Shown piece after piece: positions 9,916 to 21,347 of a stretch of DNA of 64,000 nt. The notes beneath the pieces were generated by a model. That model was not told where the DNA came from, ran no database searches, and saw only the letters and a list, made by a program, of their open reading frames with translations. Within the stretch, counting starts at the first letter, position 1. Each line of letters opens with the position of its first letter. The DNA is taken from NCBI RefSeq assembly GCF_022682495.2, contig NC_071393.1, positions 116,514,239-116,578,238 on the forward strand, given 5' to 3'. The translations under genes were made by a program, and so were the position numbers. Source of the DNA: Desmodus rotundus (taxonomy: Eukaryota > Chordata > Mammalia > Chiroptera > Phyllostomidae).

Positions 9916-12445
9916 ATTGTTTGTTAATGATAGCTCAGGGCTCCATAAACATTCAGGTCACTAACCATACTTCCAACCTAACAGTGCTAATGGATGGCAA
10001 ACTAGGTAAAGTTTGCTACACTCACTAAATCTGGGGACGGTTAGGGCCCAAATGACTCCTGCATAGAAACAGAGAGAAAATGACACAGGTAAATTCTCAT
10101 GGAAGCAGCAGCAAGATTTAGAACCTGAAGGGCTACCAAAATGCCTGAGAGCAGGTGTTCAATGAAACCTCTAGCTAACAAGGGGCAGCAAGAACTGTAA
10201 GACGACCCTAGCATTGCCTGCATTTGTTTTCAACCTGATAAGCAATAAACGACATGGGAGAGGGGGAGAGAGAATGGTATGTGCACTCATATATGCCCTT
10301 CATTTGGTTAAGAGTTCTCAAGTCAATCTTGTGCCACGGGGTCTGTTACTCTGATATAAAAAAGCAGAAAGAACACCCAATCATCAAAGATGCCGTGGCT
10401 TTAAACTAGAAAAATATTTAGTAGTATGAGAAATAGCTTCAAAAGACTACCACAGAGCAGTGGTATTCTTAAGAACAGTCACCACTGTTCTTAAACATGA
10501 GGAACATGGACAACTCAGAGCCTAGAAGCTGTATTTAATGGGCACAGAATGAATTTACCCTGATCTTTCAAACAAGAGCAAATACTAAGTCCAAATCTGT
10601 CAACTGCATCCCTGAAATCAAAGGATCCACATCTAGATCTAACCCAAAACAAAGTCAAACTCAGGCCACAAACAGCATTTAGCAGTATTAAATTCTTTAA
10701 AATTTACAACACAAGCCAGCAATGGCATACATAGCACAGCACAGAAGTATTGCTTAAGGAGGCTTGTAGAAGTGTGTTGAAAACCAGAAATAAAAAATTT
10801 CCAGGCACTGGTATGATTGTGGATAGATGGTCTCTTCCTGCTTCTACCAGCATTTGTTACATTAACTCAACACAGGCAATGCGTCAGGCTTGACTGGGTG
10901 GGGGGGAGGGGTGTTGGGGGAACAGAGGAAGGAGGAAGAGAGGGGGGGAAAAGAGAGGAAGGGAGAACCAAAGACCAGTTGCTGCCCTAACAATATTACT
11001 GCGGGGGTGAAGCCAGATCAAATGTTTTTTTTCATACTGTTCCCAAGTTATTTACGGTAAAAACCTCCAGTGTGGCCCTTTTAGGCACAAACAAAGCCTT
11101 GTTCTTTCTTAACAACTAGTCCCTTGATTTCCCACACATTACGTAGAACAATGAGGTAGGGCACAGGACAAAGCAGATGACATCAACCTCCCTCCAGTCA
11201 GAGGCTTGTTTGGGAGCCCAAATTCTGGTGTGTGGCCAGCTGGCTGATCTCACAGAGGGCTCTACTGTCCAGGCTGCCAGGCTGCGTATGCGTATGGGGG
11301 CAATGGCGCAGGGCCAACCACCAGTCAGCAATTCACACAAGAAACAGCATAGAAGTCACTGCGCCCCACTAGATTACCTCTATAAATCTGTTCCATTTTC
11401 CAAGAAACTGGACTCAGTCTTCAGAAGTCATCAGAAAGTTACAGTGCACAATTTCAAATTCTAAGCAGCTTCCTCTCTCTAGATCAGTTCGAAACAGATG
11501 ACTGTGGACAACTGTTCACTGAATAGGAGCGATTTAAATGACATATCGCATTGTTTAGTTTTTATGGAGAAGAAAACACAAGGTCGGGTTTTAATTTGAA
11601 GCTAGAAATGTTGGATATGATATGAAAAAAATTAGATTTTAATACCATTAAATGTTAATTTACCAATTACCCTTCTGTATTAAACCACCTATTTATCGAC
11701 CTGTTTCTACCCACTGACAATAGTCACAGCAAATATAAATTCAAAAGAGACATATTTTTCCCAACAGAAGATCAGCCATCAATACAGACAACAGTAATAA
11801 GCTGAAATGTGTGTTCCAAATAAAACCATCTCAAAACTATAGCCACACACACACACACACACACGTCTTTTATCTTTTCATACAGCTTTTAGCACTCTTG
11901 AAAAATGATAATAAAAAAATGCAGACCAATTAGATTATTTGGAAGAGGATGAAAAATTATAAATGACTTAAATTATATCACTGGGCTTTTCTTTCCTTTC
12001 TGGTGATGATTATTACAACTCCTCACAGTTGCTTTTTTTCTATCTGTAATCTATTTCCAAAATATAAATCACCCTTAAACATCAACTCATCTCATCCCCC
12101 AAATTGAATTCATCCTCTAATCTTCACTATTAACAAGCATTCTAAATAATAAATGGTAGTGGAGCCTATTACATTATTACAGTATCATCTAGTCTTAATG
12201 AAAATGTGGTTTCAATGCAAAATCGACAGTTGAGATTACAAGTCCCTACAACAGGCTTTTATGATGGACCAGAAGTAATGAGGAAATGTTTATATTCACT
12301 ATGAGTTGATACTTCCTGCTTCAATTTTGGGCAACAAAGTCTTAAAATATGATATTATTTAGCCTGGTTTAGCCTCATTTTGTGGAGGGTGTATGGGATA
12401 AACTCAATTGGAATTCTCAACACAAAACACATCTCAGTATAGAAG
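9916..12445. other. Intron 1 stretch; polypurine tract and (CA)n
   Basis: About 2.5 kb without a recognised gene. A G/A-rich tract at 10898-10968 contains several G runs. A (CA)n microsatellite lies at 11844-11864. A G run occurs at 11003-11007. Confidence 0.5.
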
Positions 12446-12449
12446 GAAT

Positions 12450-12727
12450 ATCTGCAGCAGAGTCCCTCTCGCCCATCACTTCAACCCATCGCTCTCTCTG
12501 TTTAGAGAGGCCATCTCTGACCACACACTCCTTATGCCATCGATCATTCCTCTCCCTACTGCTTGATTTTTCATTATAGTACTTATTGTAGCCTAAAATT
12601 ATATATTTAACTTGTTTTCTGCCTGTTCTCCATCAGAGTTCAAGAATCTTATCTGCTGTTCATTTCCATACGCCCAGCTAGGTCTGGCATATACTAAATA
12701 TTAAAGAATTATTTATTGAATGAATGG
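12450..12727 (+). repeat. L2 LINE 3' end
   Basis: Forward L2: 'AGAGAGGCCATCTCTGACCA', 'TTTCATTATAGTACTTATTG' and the terminal 'TTATTTATTGAATGAATGG'. Confidence 0.85.
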
Positions 12728-12904
12728 AAGAACCACAAACAAAATACTCAGAATTCCTCCCATTAAAATGTTCTTTATCTGGTCACTGCAATGATAACGA
12801 CAGGAGAGTCAGATTAGCAATTCAATTTTCATTCGATAGAGAGGAAAGAGTACTAATATCCATGGCCCACTATAATGGGCCCTGCACAATAAAGAATCCA
12901 CCTC

Positions 12905-13085
12905 AATGAGTCCTTCTAACGATTCTATGAGATCTATCATCCTCATCTTACAAATAAGGGACCCAAGGAAAAGGGTTAGGTAATCCCCCCAATACCATGT
13001 ACCCTGTAAGTGGTGGAGCTGCTGGGACTTGAACCCAAAAGTGTCTGACTCCAGATCCAGGCCGGTCCAGGCTCTCCACTATACC
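12905..13085 (-). repeat. MIR SINE
   Basis: Complement of MIR: 'CCTCATCTTACAAATAAGGG', 'GCTGGGACTTGAACCCAAAA' and 'CTCTCCACTATACCAC' at the 5' end of the element. Confidence 0.85.
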
Positions 13086-13394
13086 ACGGGCTTCTCAACA
13101 GCACTAAGATATTTAACTTAGTTGCACAACAAAGCATACATAATACAATTGAGGATCTGAGGACACAAAGATGAATATGACATTAAAGAGTTCACAAAGT
13201 AAGCACCAAACTATGTCCAAAAGAATGTAATGCAAGCAGACAGAGGGGAGTATAGGCAAGGACTCCCCTCTGATTAAGAGAACACTGTATTCAAAGAACT
13301 GCATGGTGTTCGGTTCGGCTACAGTAGGGAGGAGGAGGAGAGAAGTGAAGGGAAAGGGAGAGGGAAAGATCAGAGATGAGGCTAGGACAGTGTC

Positions 13395-13525
13395 AATTCA
13401 TTTGCTCATTTATTCTTTATGTTGAAGTCCTACTATGTGTTAAGACACTGTACTAGATAGAGGCATTTCAATGATGAATGAGACAGTCTCTGCTCAAGCA
13501 GCTCTTAGTCTGAGTAGGTGGGTAA
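13395..13525 (-). repeat. L2 LINE 3' fragment
   Basis: 'TTTGCTCATTTATTC', 'CCTACTATGTGTTAAGACAC' and 'GATGAATGAGACAGTCTCTG' match the complement of the L2 terminus. A polypurine tract (13326-13380) precedes it. Confidence 0.75.
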
Positions 13526-14055
13526 ACACACACTACAACACAGAATGATATGTATGATAACACTGATGTATTTGTTGGACATTTAGGTGCTTTTTCACAG
13601 GAAGGTGAATTAGGTCAATCAAGGCACTACATTCATAAAGATCCTTCTAAGAGAGACTGCTCATTCAGATAAACAACTACGTGCCAAACCCACTTGGCCA
13701 GGTTTTGCACTACACAAAGTCTCCAATTCTACACTCAACCCAAACTTTGGCTGCTTGAATGAGAAGTGGCCATATGACCAAAGAGGAGACTGAAAATATG
13801 GCCTGGCATAAAAGGAGTTGAACCAATCCGAGTCTTGTACTCAGGAGTTATACTTCAGAAGCTGAAACGATGCACAGAGAGAATCCTTGAGGCAGAGCCT
13901 GGACCACAAGTGGTCAACATTTAGGAGAAAGCAGAACTGTGTGAACAGGTACTATGAAAAAGGTTGCAAATAGTGACAAGGAGCTGGATCAAGCCCACAA
14001 ATGTAACCTGTGGCCTGCACAGTATATTACAATTTTTGAAATGACAATCAGCTTG
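13526..14055. other. Intron 1 stretch with no recognised feature
   Basis: No exon, RNA gene or clear repeat was seen. Confidence 0.45.
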
Positions 14056-14059
14056 TGGT

Positions 14060-14330
14060 CTCTAAAATGGCACTCCTCCAAAAAGGAACCTGAACTCCTT
14101 GGAGAAATAGCTGCTTCCAGATTAGGGGTTGGACATACTAATAGAGGAACCCAGGACACCTTACTGTTCCAGAAAACAGGGAAACTATCAAAGCCTAACA
14201 GGACTGTGTCAAAAGGATACGGGGGCCAGAGATGTGAGAGCCCGAGGAATGAATGCAGCTGACTAAAACAATGACTCTACCAACTGAAGCAAACAATGAC
14301 AAAAAATGATTTCAGAAAACAGTTAACCCT
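14060..14330 (+). mobile_element. L1ME-type fragment
   Basis: 'CCTTGGAGAAATAGCTGCTT' and the following text parallel the start of the L1ME piece at 8040-8100, so this appears to be a second diverged copy of the same 3' region. The frame at 13954-14262 that crosses it is not a gene. Confidence 0.55.
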
Positions 14331-14493
14331 CTGGGCGACACTGGAAATGACAGGGGCAACAATTCCTCACTCTGAAAAGTGTCAATTTAAAGAAATGAAT
14401 TCTGCATTTTTCTTTCCTTTACTATATAAATTATAAATTTAGGGGAATGAAATGGTCTTAAATGATTAAATTCTTTAAGAATAATTCCAGTTA

Positions 14494-14714
14494 GCCTTGG
14501 CTGGTGTGGCTCAGTGGATTGGGTGCTGGCCTGAGAACCAAAAGGTTGCTGGTTTGATTCCTGGTCAGGGCAGATGCCTGGGTTGTGGGCCAGGTCCCCA
14601 AGTTGGGGACATGTGAGAGGCAACCAATGGATGTAGCTCAAGCACATCAATGTTTTTCTCCTTTTCTTTCTCCTTCCCTTCCCCTCTCTCTGAAAAGATA
14701 AATATTTTTTTCAA
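14494..14714 (+). mobile_element. Ves SINE
   Basis: Typical Ves head and pyrimidine tract. It is flanked by a perfect 17-bp target duplication, AAGAATAATTCCAGTTA, at 14477-14493 and 14715-14731, which marks a fairly recent LINE-driven insertion. Confidence 0.97.
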
Positions 14715-14879
14715 AAGAATAATTCCAGTTAATAAATATGGAAGGAGTAACAGAATTAGAAAATCATTTCATAACCTCAATGAAACAATATATTCACACA
14801 TCAGTCATCAATGCATTCACAAGAAAACAGTTAACGGGAAGCTTTGCAATGGAAGCTTTAGGATGCTATCACTTCAGAA

Positions 14880-15352
14880 GACACAATAATGGCACCCCCC
14901 ACTCGCCACACAGCATCCAAAATGTCCACATCCTTAGTCCTAGAGCCTGTGAATGTTATTTTACCTGGCAAAATAAGTTTTGAAGGGGTGATTAAATGAA
15001 GGGTTTTGAGATAAAGAGGCTATCACAAGGATGCTCAGAAGGGAAGGAGGAAAGTGGGAGAGACAGAGATGAGATGATGGAAACAAAAGGGGGAGAGAAA
15101 GATTTGGAGATAATATGCTACTGGCTTTGAATATGGAAGAAGGAAGGAGTCACCAGCCAAAGAATGATCTCCAGAAGCTGAAAAAGGCAAGAAAATGAAT
15201 TCTTCCCTAGAACCTTCTCATAAAATGAGAAGGAACACAGCCCTGGTGACATGTGATTTTAGGACTTATGACCTCTAAAACTGTAAGATAAATGTTTCAA
15301 GCCTCTAAGTTCATGAGATTTGTTACAGCAGCAGTAAGTCACTAATACACAC
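14880..15352 (+). mobile_element. MLT1-type LTR (MaLR)
   Basis: Forward MLT1 landmarks are 'CAAAATGTCCACATCCTTAG', 'CTACTGGCTTTGAATATGGA', 'AGAAGCTGAAAAAGGCAAG' and the 3' end 'TTGTTACAGCAGCAGTAAGT'. It is an ancient solo LTR with no internal retroviral genes alongside. Confidence 0.8.
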
Positions 15353-15822
15353 ACACCTGAACCCACTGATCAATCTTAGCAGCACCACGGGGCACGAAAG
15401 TACTGTGTGCTCAGCTGTGATGCCACATCAAGTACGTGACAGCACCTATGAGGAACCCGCACCAAAAAGATAAACTTGAGTTTAATTCCATCTTTACTTC
15501 CAGTTCCTTTTATAAGAAACATGGGGGACAGGATTGCTTAAATGACACCGCAAGGAAGCAGAGAGACAAATCCAAAACGTAGGACATTCTTCAAAGACAT
15601 GGACTCCAACAATGGAACTGCAAACATAAAATAAAGGGAGGGCCAGTGCATGGCTCCAGATTAAAGAGACTTGAGAGCTGACAAATTGATTGTAAACAGA
15701 TATTTTTAAGACAAGTGGACAAATCTGAATATACTCTGGGTATTACTAGATGGCATTAAAAATTGTTGTTAATCCTGGCAGGTATGATCATAGCTGCCTA
15801 ACATTGTGATTATATTCAAGGG
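15353..15822. other. Intron 1 stretch with no recognised feature
   Basis: No exon, RNA gene or clear repeat was seen. Confidence 0.45.
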
Positions 15823-16029
15823 TTTTTTTTTTAAGATTTTATTTATTTATTTTTAGAGAGAGGAAAAGGGAAGGAGAGGGAGAGAAACATCAATGTGTGG
15901 TTGCCTCTTGAGCACCCCCCAGTGGGGACCCAGCCCACAACCCAAGCATGTGCCCCAACTGGGAATCGAACTGGCAACCCTTAGGTTCGCAGGCCCGCGC
16001 TCAATCCACTGAGCTTCACCAGTCAGGGC
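15823..16029 (-). mobile_element. Ves SINE
   Basis: Complement of Ves: a poly-T start, 'AAACATCAATGTGTGGTTGC', 'GGGAATCGAACTGGCAACCC' (B-box complement) and a 'CACTGAGCTTCACCAGTCAG' end. Confidence 0.93.
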
Positions 16030-16655
16030 ATATGTTCATGTTTTTAAGAGATTCATGCAGAAGTATGCAGGACTGAAACACCATGTTATCTGGGATTTAT
16101 TTTAAGACAATTCGGTATAAAATGAGAAAGGGGATGTAGTTAAGCAAGACTGCATGCAATGCAGTATGTTGAGTCTGGGTACTGGGCGTATGGTCAACTG
16201 ACTCTGCTCTTCTCCACAAAGCTGAAAACAAACCAATGCCTAAACCAATTTGAGTAAGTTGGTGACATTAAAAAATCAGGAGCTTTCACATAAAAATCTA
16301 GATTTCTGCCTTCATTTGAAAAATCAGATGTAGCACCAAGGCCCATATCAAGAGATGAGTACTGGCCACTCCAAATGAAGTTTCCAACGCTCTCAATTAT
16401 CTCCCATTTATCATCACTGCTGCTGTTTTTCTTACACCGGCTCAGTTCATGCATTTAATTTTACCTACTTGACAACCAGGTTTAGGAACACAGGAGTAGA
16501 GCCATTAGGTTGGTTAGTAGCAAGAGAACAGAGCAGATGTGGGGAGAGCAACTGAGTAACGGCAAAAAGCTATCTTGTACATATACAGACTCCTACTGTT
16601 AAATTCCTTCAGCAGTTTTGGATACAGATATAATTCCCATAAGGCCATGCTACAC
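16030..16655. other. Intron 1 stretch with no recognised feature
   Basis: An 86-codon minus-strand frame (16194-16454) has no family resemblance and no splice support in the TMED10 gene model, so it is not called. Confidence 0.45.
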
Positions 16656-16659
16656 TATG

Positions 16660-17215
16660 CTTCCTATATTTATTAAGTGCTTACTAGAAGCAAGGCAGTA
16701 TGCTTGACATTCTGGAAAATACAAACATGAAAGTAATTCCTGCCCACAGGATATGAACAGTCTAATAAGGAAGACAAGGTATAAACATAAGTAGTTTTAA
16801 GATGAAAATAAGTGAGTTTAGGATACTGTTTAGGGTGGCTCATATGTAAAATGAAAAGTGGAGAGTGACAAAGTATTACATAAAGCTTCAGGAACAGATC
16901 ATGAAGTGCACTACAGAGCATGTTGGGAAATTTCAACTTAATTAGATGAGCCCTGGCTGGTGTGGCTCAGTGCATTGAGTGCTGACCTGTGAACTAACGG
17001 GTCCTCTGTTCGATTCCCAGTAAGAGCACATGCCTGGGTGGCAGGCCAAGTCCCCAGGTGGGGGTGTGCAAGAGGCCACTAACTGATCTATGTATCTTGT
17101 ACATAGATGTTTCTCTCTCCCTCTCTAAAAATAAATAAATAAAATCTTAAACTTTATCAGATAAGCAACAGGAAGCCACAGAAAGGTTTTAAAATGTAAG
17201 TACAAATCAGAGGAG
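16660..17215 (-). repeat. L2 LINE split by a Ves insertion
   Basis: Left part 16660-16949: 'TATTTATTAAGTGCTTACTA' and 'TTCCTGCCCACAGGATATGA'. Right part 17151-17215: 'CAACAGGAAGCCACAGAAAGG', which follows on in L2 order. The Ves at 16950-17150 separates the two. Confidence 0.75.
16950..17150 (+). mobile_element. Ves SINE inserted in L2
   Basis: The head 'GCCCTGGCTGGTGTGGCTCA' is nearly consensus and the tail is 'AAATAAATAAATAAAATC'. Probable decayed 14-bp target duplication: CTTAATTAGATGAG on the left, CTTTATCAGATAAG on the right. Confidence 0.93.
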
Positions 17216-17893
17216 GCAACACTGAAGATGACAGCAAAGTCTCTCTCACTGAAATTCTCTGATTCCACGCACTGCATCCTTTGAAGAGCCAGAAGCATGA
17301 CACCCAAAATTTTGTATCCAAGCCTCTAATATTAGGCCATCGGGGCTTTCTTGGTCAGACACTAGTTTGGTACCTGAAGAGACTAATAAAAGGATAGGTC
17401 ACTGAGCAATAGTCCTGAAAAGAGTTTCTCTCTATTACTAATATTGGCTTCCAATACCTTAAACAGAAACTATGGTGCTCTTATACCTAAGTGCTATTTA
17501 AAAAGTAAAAATATTTCTTCCTACGTAGTTTAAGACACATTCTGTTAAAAACAAAAACAAAACCACGTGCTTACTGTGAATGAGTAAAATTACCTAAAAC
17601 ACAACCAATCCTGACTGATATCAAATTATATTAACTTTCAAAGCACCATCTGGTCATCCAAATGGCAAAATGGGACCAAACTGGCACTATGGCGGTAACT
17701 GTCACCACTAGAGCATCCTTGAAATTTACTTAGAACCCAGCCAAGCGCAGTCTCTAGGGCACCAGGAAGGAAAGGACTAGAGACTGAGGCCATTTGTGAC
17801 CAATAATCCACTTTAGTCGATCACAGGAATTACAAATAAAATGTAAGGAGAGAACAAAATTCCAGCGCTTTTCTTTCACCTTACTTAACTCCC
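17216..17893. other. Intron 1 stretch with no recognised feature
   Basis: No exon, RNA gene or clear repeat was seen. Confidence 0.45.
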
Positions 17894-17894
17894 A

Positions 17895-18090
17895 AACTAA
17901 GAATCAATTCCAGCTCTGGCATCAGTTTATTCTACTACCTCTCTGAGCCTCAATTTCCTTATGTGTAAAATGAAGCTAGTAAGTACCTACTTCACAGAGG
18001 AGTGTACGAACTAAATGGGAATGTATGTAAAGTAGCACGAGATCTGATCTGACACACAGCTAGTGCTCAGCAAATAACAGGTTTCATTAT
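17895..18090 (+). repeat. MIR SINE
   Basis: 'CTACTACCTCTCTGAGCCTC', 'CCTTATGTGTAAAATGAAGC' and 'GCTAGTGCTCAGCAAATAA' follow the MIR order. Confidence 0.8.
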
Positions 18091-18476
18091 TCACTGTAAG
18101 CTTCAATGCCTCCACTAATTATCTTCCTGCAGGTTTCAATGTGTCTTATGATGCCACTTGCAACAAATATTCAACGTCCGAAGACTTCTTCGAAGAACCA
18201 AGTTACAGTTCAAAATGCTTAACTCCAGAACAAATACAGGGTCGCCCCAGCTCAGCTGTCACCACATCCGCCAAGGCCTCACGTCCCTTCTTCGGTTCCC
18301 CAGCATTGGCGCCCAGCCCAGCCCCGACCGCCAACCTGCACGGTGAGGGGGAGGTTTCCACCGCTCGGGGGAGGCCAAGCCGCCCTCTAGGCCTCCTCAG
18401 GCCTGACACCCCCCCTCCACCCCTAATCCTCGGCCTCCCGTAGCCTAAGGTCTTCCCGCCCCGCCCAGTGCCGCAC

Positions 18477-18701
18477 CTTGAGGTGGGTGCGCAAGCCGCC
18501 AACGCCCCCAGACTGGTCGCTGATTTCGTAGGCGCCGGTCACCAGTAGGTCCTTGTGGATCTCCTCGCGGAGGCACTTGCGGGAGTTAACCGGCAGATGG
18601 AAGGAAATGGTGAAAACCGATCGGGGGACGAGCAGGAGAAACAGCAGCAACGCTACTGGACAAGGCCCACGCTGGGCTTGTGGGCCAGACAAACCAGACA
18701 T
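18477..18701 (-). CDS. TMED10: TMED10 exon 1 (start codon, signal peptide, first part of GOLD domain)
   Basis: The ATG at 18701-18699 has A at -3. The minus strand reads 75 codons starting [20 protein letters not shown], followed by the mature start [20 protein letters not shown] and ending in HLK at donor AAG|GTGCGG (18477|18476). Residues 1 to about 31 form a signal peptide with a Leu-rich core. The GOLD domain then begins, with Cys43 expected to pair with Cys108 in exon 2. The protein is a p24-delta cargo receptor of the ER-Golgi intermediate compartment and cis-Golgi, also reported as a modulator of gamma-secretase. Sequence identity to mammalian TMED10, length and phase 0 splice all agree. 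No lesion is seen in the two exons present. Confidence 0.98.
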
Positions 18702-18810
18702 GGTGCCAGAGACTGTTCACCACCTGGGCCTCTACCGCGCCGGAACCGGGATGGCCCACGTGACTCACCCCTGACCTACAAATGACGCCGGCGCCATTTT
18801 GGAGACTGGC
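18702..18810 (-). promoter_or_regulatory. TMED10: TMED10 5' UTR and core promoter
   Basis: Immediately upstream of the ATG there is no TATA box. Motifs visible are CACGTGAC (18757-18764; E-box of the USF/TFE type, overlapping TGACTCA at 18761-18767) and CGCCATTTT (18792-18800; complement AAAATGGCG, YY1-like). In mammalian promoters a YY1 site of this form is often close to the start of transcription, so the start site is probably within about 100 bp upstream of the ATG. The exact start cannot be read from DNA. Confidence 0.65.
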
Positions 18811-19000
18811 AAATAGAGAAAGAATATATAGTAAATCTTTTAAAAGGGAAGAAAGACCATGATGCCACGTCACACCCACAGGTTAGAGTGGTTACATAAG
18901 ATTTTTCTGAAATTTTCCTGTAGAGCTGTCGTTTTTGTTGAGTTCGGTGACTGTTCAGTCAGCCATAGCAAGCAAGGGCAGACCTGGAAGTAATACTCCT

Positions 19001-19180
19001 TAAACTTCCGGAAGCAGTGCCAGCAAGTTTTAGCGGCTGATGATACCATAGCAACCAAGCCCCAATAGGAAACGGCCACAAGGCCCTTTGCCGGACCGGC
19101 TGGGCAGCCACGAAGCCAGCTCGCAGGACTGGGCGGGGGACGGGGGCAGGGGCGGGGATGGGGGCGGGGCGGAGCGTGCG
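19001..19180. promoter_or_regulatory. Upstream promoter motif cluster (ETS, RFX-like, CCAAT, GC boxes)
   Basis: The palindromic ETS site CTTCCGGAAG is at 19005-19014. The RFX-like half-site CCATAGCAAC is at 19046-19055. A CCAAT box is at 19062-19066. A run of GC boxes (GGGGCGGGG and variants) is at 19130-19175. The cluster sits about 300-480 bp upstream of the TMED10 ATG and could drive transcription in either direction. Confidence 0.6.
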
Positions 19181-19323
19181 TGCGTGCGTACTCCCACTGC
19201 CTCGTAGCCGTGTGTGACAGTTGGGACACTGCCCGCTTGCGAGGAAAACTTCAGCAGGCTGAGTGGAAAGATTCTATGGCTATGGCCAGTACTCAGAGAA
19301 GGTGTAGAGGTCCTCTGGTGAGT
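19180..19323 (+). other. Possible first exon of a divergent transcript
   Basis: On the plus strand, just beyond the GC-box run, TCTG|GTGAGT at 19314-19323 is a strong 5' splice-site match. A transcript starting at the CpG-rich block and running away from TMED10 could be spliced here. No protein family is recognised in its frames, so it would be non-coding if real. Only the splice site and the promoter context support it. Confidence 0.22.
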
Positions 19324-19380
19324 GTGAAGTGGACAGGCGGCCGACCCATGCTCCTGGCCGGCATATTTGGGCTGGAGTAA

Positions 19381-20275
19381 CGGCTATCTGAACATGTATT
19401 TTATTTAACAAACATAGAGCGCCTTAGTATGCTAGATAATGTTCAAACTAACTTTGGATTTTGAATTTCAGTTGAATAAAACACCGTGTTTTAGTCCTGT
19501 CTCAGGTATGGGGCTAATTCGGTCTACCAGATGAACGTGGTCAAGGGAAGGCAAGTATTTGTGTTTTAAAGGCACAAACATTTTGGGGATCAAATTGGCT
19601 AGTCTTTAGTGAGCAAATGTACACAGTAATCAAACCTCCGTTTAACAAGTATTTATTGAGTACCTACTCTGTACCAGACGCTATACCATGCATGTACACC
19701 AATATGTTACTGATTGAACAGACCACTGCTGGGATGCTATCAAATATTAAGGGCTGAAGGAAATACGAAGATGAAAAAGGACTGCATAACAGCCTGTGTT
19801 TGGAAGCATCTACTTTGGGTGATGTTTACTGAACATCTACAGAAATACTCAGCAGAAGATGGACACCTGCTCTTGCTAATTAACAGGAATGCTCTAAATT
19901 TATAACTCTTTTCAGTGCATCTAGTTCTTTTCCTGGGACTGAAGTTCTGCAAACAAAACAAGAACAAGCAAAGGAGCTGTAAAGCGTTTAAAATTTTGAC
20001 CAATATCATGTTATAACTTTTATTAAGTGTCCACTTAGGAACATTTAGTTTGATTATTTTATCTCTGATCTAAGATAACATTGCTAGTCTAGTGGTACCT
20101 TCTCCCTGCAGGGTGGGGAGTCGGTGCCAAGCAGCTGTATCGATCATTGTTTATTCTCAGTCCTGAGGCTCTGCTGACCATCAGCAGGAGATTTGCAATC
20201 CATAACCTAGTTGTGTGGGTTTTTTCCTTCAAATTCCTATCTTACATTTAGGTAATAGTTATCTACGTTTTAAAC
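19381..20275 (-). other. Intergenic stretch with an L2 fragment
   Basis: At 19640-19700 'AACAAGTATTTATTGAGTAC' followed by 'CTACTCTGTACCAGACGCTA' is the complement of the L2 end. The rest has no recognised feature; the short open frames are not supported as genes. Confidence 0.5.
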
Positions 20276-20279
20276 TATT

Positions 20280-20440
20280 TTCACATATTTGACATTTTCA
20301 AAAACCATGTGACAAAGGCTAGGCAAGTCTGTTCATGTCACAGATAAGGTTCTGAGAGTCCAAAGAAGTTCTGAGAGGCCCAAAGTCCCATAGTTTAAAC
20401 GTGACAAAGTCAGTCTAAGGGCCTGAGCCTTCTTCGGGAA
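20280..20440 (-). repeat. MIR SINE (diverged)
   Basis: 'TCACAGATAAGGTTCTGAGA' and the following text resemble the complement of the MIR core. Weak. Confidence 0.45.
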
Positions 20441-20514
20441 GGCACTGTTATTTATTTTACACATGAAAACATTGAGAAATATTTACTTTTCTAAATCACA
20501 GCTCTCAAATCCTT

Positions 20515-20765
20515 TCTTGTCCCATATTCTCACTCACCTAACACTTTCTTTTCCCTCTTCCTTCTTTTATATTTTTCTCCTTAGTACTCACCACTATCTA
20601 ATACAATATACATTTTATATATCATGTTTATGAATCTGTTTCCCTAGCTAGGTTATGTGTTTGTGAGGGGCAGGGATTTTTATGTATTTTGTTCACTGCT
20701 TCATCTTCTGAATCTAAAATAGTGCCTGGCACTTAGAAAGCAAAATAAATACTGGTTCGAGGTAG
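20515..20765 (+). repeat. L2 LINE 3' end
   Basis: 'TATCTAATACAATATACATT', 'TTGTGAGGGGCAGGGATTTT' and 'AATAGTGCCTGGCACTTAGA' follow the L2 3' order. Confidence 0.8.
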
Positions 20766-20769
20766 GCCT

Positions 20770-21332
20770 AGCAGAAGGCCTAACAGCAAATTCCTTACAC
20801 TATTCCTTATATGTTTTCACACATCCATAACATATCTAAAGTGTAGGTGTGGTTTCAGTTTCATCAACAACATGCATATCTTGTACTTGAGTTGAAAAAT
20901 GGATTCTTGATTCTCTATAAAGACAGAAGAAAAAATCTCCCCTCTGTGCTATGGAACTCCAGGACAGAGCAGATACTCCTAGGGAACCCAACCTTTTAAG
21001 TGCATCTGCACAAAAAAGGTACCATTTTACATCTGTCAGGGGGAAAGGCCTCATTCTGAATTGGAGAACAAATGGAAAGTGTCCCAAAACTAAAGAAAAT
21101 GTTTCTTCCTGGCCTAAGAGTCCTCTGCCATCCCCTCATCCTTAAACTTGCCCAGCTAGACCCACCTAAGATTCCTGAAGCCCCACGAGCTTCAGGAGGT
21201 AAAGAAATGTCATAAGGACATACCCCCTGCCCAGTCTGTCCCTAACCCCAGATTTCTCAACCTTCTGTTTGTATGAGAGAGAGCGTATTTAAAACACAAA
21301 TCTCTCCAGACAGTGAGTCTGACGCTCTCATT
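20770..21332. other. Intergenic stretch with no recognised feature
   Basis: No gene, RNA or clear repeat was seen before the L1 target site. Confidence 0.45.
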
Positions 21333-21347
21333 AAAAATCTGCATTGT

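Larger units (their letters stand above)
765..18476 (-). other. TMED10: TMED10 intron 1 (17.7 kb)
   Basis: The intron runs from donor GTGCGG (18476 downward) to the acceptor AG at 766-765 and splits the gene between codons 75 and 76. It is filled mainly with repeats: a mariner, five Ves SINEs, several MIR and L2 copies, two L1ME pieces and one MLT1 LTR, each listed separately. No other exon, RNA gene or conserved ORF could be supported in it. Confidence 0.93.
18240..19210. promoter_or_regulatory. TMED10: CpG-rich promoter region of TMED10
   Basis: CpG dinucleotides are frequent here, unlike the flanking DNA, in two denser blocks at about 18240-18560 and 19085-19205. The region spans exon 1 and upstream DNA, the usual layout of a constitutively expressed mammalian gene. 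Several overlapping open frames on both strands (for example 18141-18443 +, 18203-18502 - and 18870-19229 -) are products of this GC-rich composition. Confidence 0.85.

Noticed and set aside
18203..18502. Several frames of about 60-120 codons on both strands around 18.1-19.2 kb
   Set aside because: They overlap TMED10 exon 1 or the GC-rich promoter. Only the TMED10 frame has family support and a proper donor.
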